The translations under genes were made by a program, and so were the position numbers. DNA of 64,000 nt, from NCBI GenBank assembly GCA_018267385.1, contig JAFDYN010000009.1:1-64000 (forward strand), given 5' to 3'. A model generated the notes under the pieces. That model was not told the origin of the DNA, did not search any database, and worked only from the letters and a program-made list of their open reading frames with translations. This document shows positions 58,412 to 64,000 of this stretch, in pieces. Source of the stretch: Bacteroidota bacterium. Lineage in GTDB: Bacteria > Bacteroidota > Bacteroidia > Chitinophagales > LD1. Position 1 is the stretch's first letter. Each line of letters starts with the position of its first letter.

Positions 58412-59813
58412 ATTGGGTTAGGATGAGTGTCATGACAAGTACGGCGCAAAGGAGGTAGCATAGCCACCGTAGTATCGGGTTATTTATTTTACTGAAGATG
58501 GTAGACCTCTCGTCCCGCCTGTTGATCCAGTCTATGATCACGATCACTACCACATACAATATGCCTAACCTGTTGCTATCAGGTAGAGTAAACAGGCTGC
58601 GCGAAAAAATATGCTGGATATAGCCTATAGCAGATTGTATGTCTGGTGATCTGAAAAATATCCAGGCAAAGCACGCTGATGCAAAGGTGAGGACGACGCC
58701 CGGTATTTCGGAAAGGGCAGGTAGCACACTGTGGCTGGCTATCACTTCTGTAGTATGCTTGCGGTGTCGGTTTCCCAAAAATATCGGCAGGTACATAGCA
58801 GCATGTATTCCTCCCCAGACTATAAATGTCCAATTGGCCCCATGCCAGAAGCCACTCACCAAAAAGATGATAAAAATATTTCTGATAGATAACCAGCGAC
58901 CATGCTGAGACCCTCCCAGCGGGATATAGAGGTAGTCCCTAAACCAGGAAGAAAGAGAAATGTGCCAGCGGCGCCAAAACTCCGCGATGTCACGGGAAAA
59001 ATATGGGAATTTAAAATTTGTCAATAGCTCAAATCCAAAAAGCTTGGCAGTGCCAATAGCGATATCAGAATAACCAGAGAAATCGCAGTAAATCTGAAAC
59101 GCAAAGTAAACCGTTCCCAAGACAAGATTGCTGCCCGAGTATGAGCTGTAATGGTCAAACATCGGGTTTACAAAATTACTAAGCTGGTCAGATATCACTA
59201 CCTTTTTGAAAAGCCCCCACAAGATAAGATGCATGCCGTCCCGTGCCTGCGCATAGTTGAACTTACGTGGCCGGATAATCTGGGGCAGGAGATGAGTAGC
59301 CCGCTCTATAGGACCTGCTACCAGCAGGGGAAAAAAGCTGACAAAAACAGCGTAGTTTACAAAATTTCGTTCAGGCTTTATGATCTTGCGATAAATGTCA
59401 AATACATAAGACATGCCGTGGAAGGTGTAAAAGGATATACCTACCGGAAGGGCTATATTCAAGATAAAAGGATGAACTTGACAACCCAGTCCATTGGCCA
59501 TATGTTCAAAGTTCTCCGCAAAGAAATTATAGTATTTAAAGAAAGCCAGTATACCTAGATTATTGATAATACTCAGAATGAGGTAAAACTTCTTGTGCCT
59601 CTCAGAGTGGTATATCAATAGTCCGAACCCGTAGTCTATCATTGTAGAGAGGATAAGGAGAAACATGAACCTCCAGTCCCACCATCCATAAAAGAAATAA
59701 CTGGCACCTAGCAAAAACATATTCTGTAGCAGCAGACTCCGGCGCAGCAGATACCAATACGAGATAAATACAATCGGAAGGAAAATAAAGAACTCAAATG
59801 AATTGAAGAGCAT
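58380..59813 (-). CDS. MBOAT family O-acyltransferase (AlgI/DltB-like)
   Basis: 477 residues with about ten to eleven membrane helices. It begins with the branch's typical MLFNSFEFFIFLPIVFISYW and contains LPVGISFYTFHGMSYVFDIYR, FFPLLVAGPIERATHLLPQ, the FPYFSRDIAEFWRRWHISLSSWFRDYLYIPLGG block, and the catalytic-His helix FLVSGFWHGANWTFIVWGGIHA. Proteins of this branch move acetyl or other acyl groups across the membrane to modify exopolysaccharide or teichoic-acid-like polymers. The overlapping SGNH-like gene downstream is the expected transferase. The target polymer is unknown; the flippase gene 2.5 kb away is a possible link. Confidence 0.93.
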   Translation of the reverse strand: MLFNSFEFFIFLPIVFISYWYLLRRSLLLQNMFLLGASYFFYGWWDWRFMFLLILSTMIDYGFGLLIYHSERHKKFYLILSIINNLGILAFFKYYNFFAENFEHMANGLGCQVHPFILNIALPVGISFYTFHGMSYVFDIYRKIIKPERNFVNYAVFVSFFPLLVAGPIERATHLLPQIIRPRKFNYAQARDGMHLILWGLFKKVVISDQLSNFVNPMFDHYSSYSGSNLVLGTVYFAFQIYCDFSGYSDIAIGTAKLFGFELLTNFKFPYFSRDIAEFWRRWHISLSSWFRDYLYIPLGGSQHGRWLSIRNIFIIFLVSGFWHGANWTFIVWGGIHAAMYLPIFLGNRHRKHTTEVIASHSVLPALSEIPGVVLTFASACFAWIFFRSPDIQSAIGYIQHIFSRSLFTLPDSNRLGILYVVVIVIIDWINRRDERSTIFSKINNPILRWLCYLLCAVLVMTLILTQYEQKFIYFQF

Positions 59814-59904
59814 TGAGCAAACCTGCTTTTACGATTTAGGATTTATAGCGTTGATGACGGTACTAGATAAACATTATTATCAAATCTGACAAGCTGACCT
59901 TACT

Positions 59905-59931
59905 AAAAAGGCCCGGTGCTAACCCGGGCCT
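59905..59931 (-). terminator. Terminator of purL
   Basis: AGGCCCGG (59909-59916) pairs with CCGGGCCT (59924-59931). On the minus strand it is followed by TTTTTAG, 22 nt after the purL stop. Confidence 0.85.
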
Positions 59932-59953
59932 CTCATTATGTCTGATCTGGTGA

Positions 59954-62197
59954 TTATGCTTCAACTTCCTCTGTTACCAGATAGCTCTCCAGTGCATTGT
60001 CATACTTCTCTTTCCAGCTATTCACGGTACCCCACTTTTCGCCGTCTATGATCACCTGTGTGCCTTTCACCTCTCCCAGCATAGCAAACTCTGAGTCCTG
60101 CTTCATCATCAGATTGATAAAAGCATTCTCGCGGTCTGCCGGGACTGTGACTATCACTCGGCTCTGAGACTCGCCAAAGAGGAAAGCATCCTTGCGCACA
60201 TTAGGGTCGGACTCTATGTTAAAGCCCTTATTGCCGGACATAGCCGACTCGAGCAGCGTCACGAAGATACCACCCTCTGATACGTCATGAGCAGAGTTGA
60301 TCAGGTTAGACTTGATCAGCACCTTGATAGCCTTGTGCAGCGCCAGCTCTTCATCTATGTCAAAGTATGGAGCAGGAGAGTTCTGTACCTCGAAATTCTG
60401 GATCAGGTATTGAGAAGATGAGATGTCATCGCGGTTCTCGCCAATCAGGTAGATCTTATCGCCATCGTTCTTGTAGTTCAAGCTCATGGCAGCATACTTG
60501 TTTTCCAGTATACCTACCATGCCGATAGTCGGCGTAGGGAATACTGCGCCACCATCAGTAGATTGGTTGTAGAAGCTTACGTTGCCACCGGTCACGGGCG
60601 TTCCGAGCGCTTCGCAGGCCTTGCCCATACCCTTGATGGCATTGACAAACTGCCAGTAAACCTCCGGATTATATGGATTGCCAAAGTTGAGGCAGTTGGT
60701 CACGCCTGACGGCTCACCACCAGAGCAAACGATGTTACGTGCAGCCTCAGCTACCGCTATCTGCGCACCGACGAACGGATCTGCATATACATAGCGCGCA
60801 TTGCAGTCTACGGTCACAGCCAGGGCCTTATTAGAGTCCTCTATGCGCACGATAGCCGCATCGCTAGGGCTGTTTGTGCTCATGTTTGGGATGCCTACCA
60901 TAGAGTCGTACTGCTCATATACCCACTTCTTAGAGCAGATGTTGAGGGACTGGATCAGGTTTTCCGCTGCCTCCTTCATATCTTCAGGCTCCTGCATGTA
61001 GTTCATGTCAAAGCCTTTGCCGCTGGCGAAGTATGCCGGCTCACGAAACTCGCGATCATAGACGGGTGCGCCGCCACCGAGGACGAGGGACTCGGCGGGT
61101 ATCTTGCCCACCAGCTCGCTGCCCATGTAGTACTCTATGATCCCCCCATCAGTTACTTCACCTATCTGTGTGCAGTGGAGGTCCCACTTGTCAAATACTG
61201 CCTTCACCTCTGCCTCCATGCCTTTCTTTACCACGATCAGCATGCGCTCCTGAGATTCGCTGAGCAGTATCTCCCACGCCTTCATGTTAGGCTGGCGGGT
61301 AGGCACTTTATCGAGCCATACCTTCATACCTGACTTACCCTTGGCGCTCATCTCTGAGGTAGAGCAGGTGATGCCCGCAGCACCCATATCCTGCATACCT
61401 ACCACGGCACCTGTCTTGATCACCTCCAACGTGGCCTCCAGCAGTAGCTTCTCCTGGAATGGATCACCCACCTGTACCGCAGGGAGGTCATTCACTGAGT
61501 CCTTTGTGATATCCTTTGAGGCAAAAGCGGCACCATGAATACCATCCTTACCCGTAGCAGAGCCTACGATGAATACAGGGTTGCCTGCACCATGAGAGGT
61601 GGCAGATACGGTCTCATTCACTTTTACTATACCTACGCTCATCGCATTTACGAGCGGATTGGTCTGATAGACCGGGTCGAAATACACCTCACCGGCTACG
61701 GTCGGCACGCCAAAGGCATTGCCGTAGTCACCTATACCTTTCACCACACCTTTCAGCAGATACTTGGTGCGGTCATTCTCCAGATCGCCAAAGCGGAGCG
61801 AGTTGAGCGCAGCGATGGGACGTGCCCCCATGGTGAATATATCGCGATGGATACCGCCTACACCTGTCGCTGCACCCTGATATGGCTCGAGTGCAGATGG
61901 GTGGTTATGTGATTCTATCTTGAAGGCGCAACCCAGGCCGTCGCCCAGGTCTATCAGGCCTGCATTCTCCTCGCCGGCCTCTACCAGCAGGTGTTTGCCC
62001 TTGCGTGGCAGCGTCTTGAGCCATTTGATAGAGTTCTTGTACGAGCAGTGCTCGCTCCACATCACAGAGTAGATAGACAGCTCGGTGAAGTTTGGCACGC
62101 GACCGAGTATCTTCTTGATCTGGTCAAACTCTTCCGGACGGAGGCCGAGTTGCTGTGCGGTTTCTACAGTGGTAGGGGCTAGTGATGCGTCAGACAT
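59954..62197 (-). CDS. purL: Phosphoribosylformylglycinamidine synthase subunit PurL
   Basis: 747 residues: the small PurL that needs PurQ and PurS partners, not the ~1300-residue fused enzyme. It converts FGAR to FGAM with ATP and glutamine-derived ammonia. Motifs: MWSEHCSYKNSIKWLKTLP (catalytic His), KIESHNHPSALEPYQGAATGVGGIHRDIFTMGARPIA, GKDGIHGAAFASK, DMGAAGITCSTSEMSAKG and the second half PFVGAQIAVAEAARNIVCSGGEP plus HDVSEGGIFVTLLES. PurQ and PurS are not in the window. Two repeats of the GTATTAAGTAGTTAG type precede its start. Complete, with its own terminator. Confidence 0.96.
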   Translation of the reverse strand: MSDASLAPTTVETAQQLGLRPEEFDQIKKILGRVPNFTELSIYSVMWSEHCSYKNSIKWLKTLPRKGKHLLVEAGEENAGLIDLGDGLGCAFKIESHNHPSALEPYQGAATGVGGIHRDIFTMGARPIAALNSLRFGDLENDRTKYLLKGVVKGIGDYGNAFGVPTVAGEVYFDPVYQTNPLVNAMSVGIVKVNETVSATSHGAGNPVFIVGSATGKDGIHGAAFASKDITKDSVNDLPAVQVGDPFQEKLLLEATLEVIKTGAVVGMQDMGAAGITCSTSEMSAKGKSGMKVWLDKVPTRQPNMKAWEILLSESQERMLIVVKKGMEAEVKAVFDKWDLHCTQIGEVTDGGIIEYYMGSELVGKIPAESLVLGGGAPVYDREFREPAYFASGKGFDMNYMQEPEDMKEAAENLIQSLNICSKKWVYEQYDSMVGIPNMSTNSPSDAAIVRIEDSNKALAVTVDCNARYVYADPFVGAQIAVAEAARNIVCSGGEPSGVTNCLNFGNPYNPEVYWQFVNAIKGMGKACEALGTPVTGGNVSFYNQSTDGGAVFPTPTIGMVGILENKYAAMSLNYKNDGDKIYLIGENRDDISSSQYLIQNFEVQNSPAPYFDIDEELALHKAIKVLIKSNLINSAHDVSEGGIFVTLLESAMSGNKGFNIESDPNVRKDAFLFGESQSRVIVTVPADRENAFINLMMKQDSEFAMLGEVKGTQVIIDGEKWGTVNSWKEKYDNALESYLVTEEVEA

Positions 62198-62207
62198 ATA
62201 GTGCTGG

Positions 62208-62305
62208 TATTAAATAGTTAGTATTAAGTAGTTAGACTGAGACAGAAATAGCCTGTATGATTGTATTGGTATTGATTTAATACTTAATACTAACTACTGA
62301 CTACT
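62208..62305. repeat. Inverted GTATTAAGTAGTTAG-type repeat upstream of purL
   Basis: TAGTTAGTATTAAGTA (62215-62230) is exactly complementary to TACTTAATACTAACTA (62281-62296), 50 bp apart, with further half-copies on both sides. It fills the gap between purL and the flippase gene. The left part, in the same orientation, also stands in front of purA. Confidence 0.7.
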
Positions 62306-62320
62306 AAAGTCGCGGCGAAT

Positions 62321-63607
62321 TTAGCCATCCTTTCTAAACCGCAGCAGGGATTTTAAAGTATTGTTGATAAATAGGACATCAGACCTGTCTATCAGTAACC
62401 TGGAGATAGCAATACGGTAATCTTTCAAAAAAATGGCCAGCATCAGTACCCCGCAGATAATAAAGGCTACCGAGGCCGCGCCACTCGCGCCTGAGAAGTA
62501 ATAATGCGGGATCAGCGTATAGCAAAGCGCTACCGAGCAGATCAGCGCCAGCAGTTGTACGAAGATCAGCCTGCCATAGGCGCCGCGGCTCAGGTAGATG
62601 CTCTGTATCACCAGCATGAGATTGTACATCAGGATGCCTGGGTAGAGCCATTTGACCTGATATTTCACATACATAAATGACCTCCCAAAGGCCATGCTGT
62701 AGAACTCTACAGGCAGGATGGCTATCACAAAGAGGATGGCTGCCGAAGCGATGAAAACTACCTTTAGGTACCGGAGGGTCTGCTCTACGGCCACGCGCTC
62801 ATTGTCATGATTGGAGAAGTCACTGTAGTGTATCACAGAGACGGCGCGGCCCAGTATCCACGCCACCTCCAGCATGGAGACTCCGATAGAGTAAAGGCCG
62901 AGGTCAGAGACGCCCTGTATATGATACAGCAGGTAGAAGTACAGACGGAAATTAAGCAATTGCAATAGCTCAAACATCTGGTAGCCCAAGCCATATTTGA
63001 AGGAACTATCCAGATCGTCAAAAACCTCGGCTGACGGCCCCCAAGCTATGTATCGGAAGCAGTAAAGGAAGCTCAGCGCCGCAGTAATGCCATATGCCAG
63101 ATAGAGAGGGTAGAGGTAGGCGTATATATCATTCTGATGAAAGATCAGAATGTATATGGCTAGGCCTGCCAGGGTGAGTAAAACAGGTAGCAGGAAGGTG
63201 ATATTATACTTGCGTATTTCCCGTTTTGCCAGGAGTACTGCTCCGTGTATATTGCTGGTGGAGGCCAGTGCAGATAGTAGGCATATATTAAGTGAACGGC
63301 GCCAGGTGAATACATGGTAGTGGCGCAGAAGAATATAAGATAGCGCGGCTACCAGTATGGTCCAGATATAAGCCGGAATGATGAGCCGCTCTACCCGGAA
63401 GCGGGGCACCAGATATACCAGCGCCTGGCCACCTACGAAACTGCAGAAAAAGACAAGGAAGGTGATCGTAGTGAGCAGGATAGTAGCTTCGCCCTTTACC
63501 TTTGGCCCGAGAAAGCGGGACAGCAGGAGGGCTATCAGGAAGTTTGATACTGTAGACAGTATGCGGAATAGCGATGTGTTTGTAATGCTCTGTTGCAAGA
63601 AGTTCAA
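62321..63607 (-). CDS. Polysaccharide flippase (Wzx/MATE-like, MOP superfamily)
   Basis: 428 residues with about twelve membrane helices, starting at TTG (NFLQQSITNTSLFRILSTVSNFLIALLLSRFLGPKVKGEATILLTTITFLVFFCSFVGGQALVYLVPRF). The first helix pair, with S-R-F-L-G-P-x-x-x-G, is characteristic of Wzx-like oligosaccharide flippases in the MOP superfamily. They turn undecaprenyl-linked repeat units to the outer face of the inner membrane. There is no polymerase or glycosyltransferase cluster beside it inside the window, but the divergent membrane gene at the right edge may belong with it. Confidence 0.85.
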   Translation of the reverse strand: MNFLQQSITNTSLFRILSTVSNFLIALLLSRFLGPKVKGEATILLTTITFLVFFCSFVGGQALVYLVPRFRVERLIIPAYIWTILVAALSYILLRHYHVFTWRRSLNICLLSALASTSNIHGAVLLAKREIRKYNITFLLPVLLTLAGLAIYILIFHQNDIYAYLYPLYLAYGITAALSFLYCFRYIAWGPSAEVFDDLDSSFKYGLGYQMFELLQLLNFRLYFYLLYHIQGVSDLGLYSIGVSMLEVAWILGRAVSVIHYSDFSNHDNERVAVEQTLRYLKVVFIASAAILFVIAILPVEFYSMAFGRSFMYVKYQVKWLYPGILMYNLMLVIQSIYLSRGAYGRLIFVQLLALICSVALCYTLIPHYYFSGASGAASVAFIICGVLMLAIFLKDYRIAISRLLIDRSDVLFINNTLKSLLRFRKDG

Positions 63608-63688
63608 TTAAATTTAACTTAGTACCATCATCCCTGTGGATGCAATTTATAAAGATTCACCAAACCGAAGCTGCCCGTCGGGCACACC

Positions 63689-64000
63689 ATGAGCCAGTAC
63701 CTGATAGACCTTGCCCTCTTTGTGCTGTATCTGGCGCTGATGCTTTGGTCCTTTGACCGGCTACCACTTTTTGCACACAGCTCTTTATCCCGGCGTGGCC
63801 TGACTGCTTTTTTTAGCCTCAAACTGCTTTTCAGCGTAGCTACTGTACTGGTCTATACTTACTATTATACGGACCGGGCTACGGCAGATATCTACAAATA
63901 CTTTGACGATAGCCGGGTGATCTATGCCGCGATAGGAGAGCACCCGCGTACTTGCTTTCATGTGATCACAGGTTTAGGCTACGACAAGGATAACCCTGAG
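63689..64000 (+). CDS. Membrane protein, start of gene only (3' truncated)
   Basis: 104 codons are visible from the ATG at 63689 to the window edge. The translation starts MSQYLIDLALFVLYLALMLW, a membrane helix, then a second helix around FFSLKLLFSVATVLVYTYYY followed by TDRATADIYKYFDDSRVIYA. A polytopic start followed by an acidic loop with a D-x-Y-K-Y-F-D-D motif recalls polymerases or glycosyltransferases of envelope polysaccharides, where an acidic residue follows TM1-2, but too little is visible to assign a family. It is divergent from the flippase gene across 81 bp. Confidence 0.7.
   Translation, partial: MSQYLIDLALFVLYLALMLWSFDRLPLFAHSSLSRRGLTAFFSLKLLFSVATVLVYTYYYTDRATADIYKYFDDSRVIYAAIGEHPRTCFHVITGLGYDKDNPE

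Overview
The window looks like chromosomal DNA of a Bacteroidota bacterium, most likely from the Chitinophagales/Chitinophagaceae side of the phylum (the family is an inference). The signs are type IX secretion (T9SS) cargo with type A and type B C-terminal sorting domains, a PorP/SprF-family outer-membrane protein, a TonB receptor/DUF4249 pair, GEVED and SprB-repeat adhesin modules, and promoters of the TTG-N19-21-TAnnTTTG type. I see no prophage, plasmid, CRISPR or rRNA genes.

Layout. 0-8.3 kb: the tail of one, then two complete tandem PKD-repeat proteins with type B (CHU_C) sorting domains, followed by a PorP/SprF protein; together they read as a surface-adhesin/anchor cluster. 8.4-11.2 kb: a sigma54-type response regulator, an ECF sigma factor and its membrane anti-sigma factor. 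11.25-12.04 kb: a gene-free stretch dense in hairpins, with a candidate structured RNA that has a -7 box and a T-run. 12.0-14.3 kb: purA, a STAS antagonist and a Fur-family regulator. 14.6-18.2 kb: two proteins of unknown role, a SAM-hydrolysing DUF62 enzyme and PhoH. 18.2-18.7 kb: a GxxExxY gene framed by near-perfect 35-bp inverted repeats. 18.7-22.7 kb: purC, then the trio carbamoyltransferase / DUF5989 (49 aa) / SxtJ, then a YkgJ cysteine-cluster protein. 22.7-23.0 kb: two near-identical small RNA units, each with its own promoter and terminator. 23.1-29.3 kb: a cystathionine beta-synthase-type enzyme, a lipoprotein, a cytosolic helical-backbone metal-binding protein, and a TonB receptor/DUF4249 pair. 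29.4-31.4 kb: rplS, fabG, a membrane cytochrome c and tRNA-Lys(UUU). 31.4-36.7 kb: a four-gene minus-strand operon (large lipoprotein, DUF5723-like beta-barrel, geranylgeranyl-reductase-type flavoprotein, DUF4920 lipoprotein). 36.8-41.7 kb: a GT87 mannosyltransferase-like protein, a Lys-rich exported protein, a protein usually labelled 'asparagine synthetase B', ndk and a CNT nucleoside transporter. 41.8-53.1 kb: two very large T9SS cargo proteins (1182 and 2527 aa). 53.3-57.5 kb: prs, L25/Ctc, pth, a cytochrome c lipoprotein and malate:quinone oxidoreductase. 57.5-64 kb: an SGNH-like/MBOAT O-acyltransferase pair, purL, a polysaccharide flippase and the start of a membrane protein.

Functionally the window mixes purine/nucleotide metabolism (purA, purC, purL, prs, ndk, nucleoside uptake) with cell-surface biology (T9SS adhesins, O-acylation, glycan flipping, GT87). 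The parts I could not reduce to known genes are mainly RNA-level: the tandem 50-nt repeat RNAs at 22.75/22.91 kb, the hairpin cluster and RNA candidate at 11.3-11.9 kb, and the inverted-repeat-bounded GxxExxY cassette. No computation or database search was run; family names come from reading the protein sequences.
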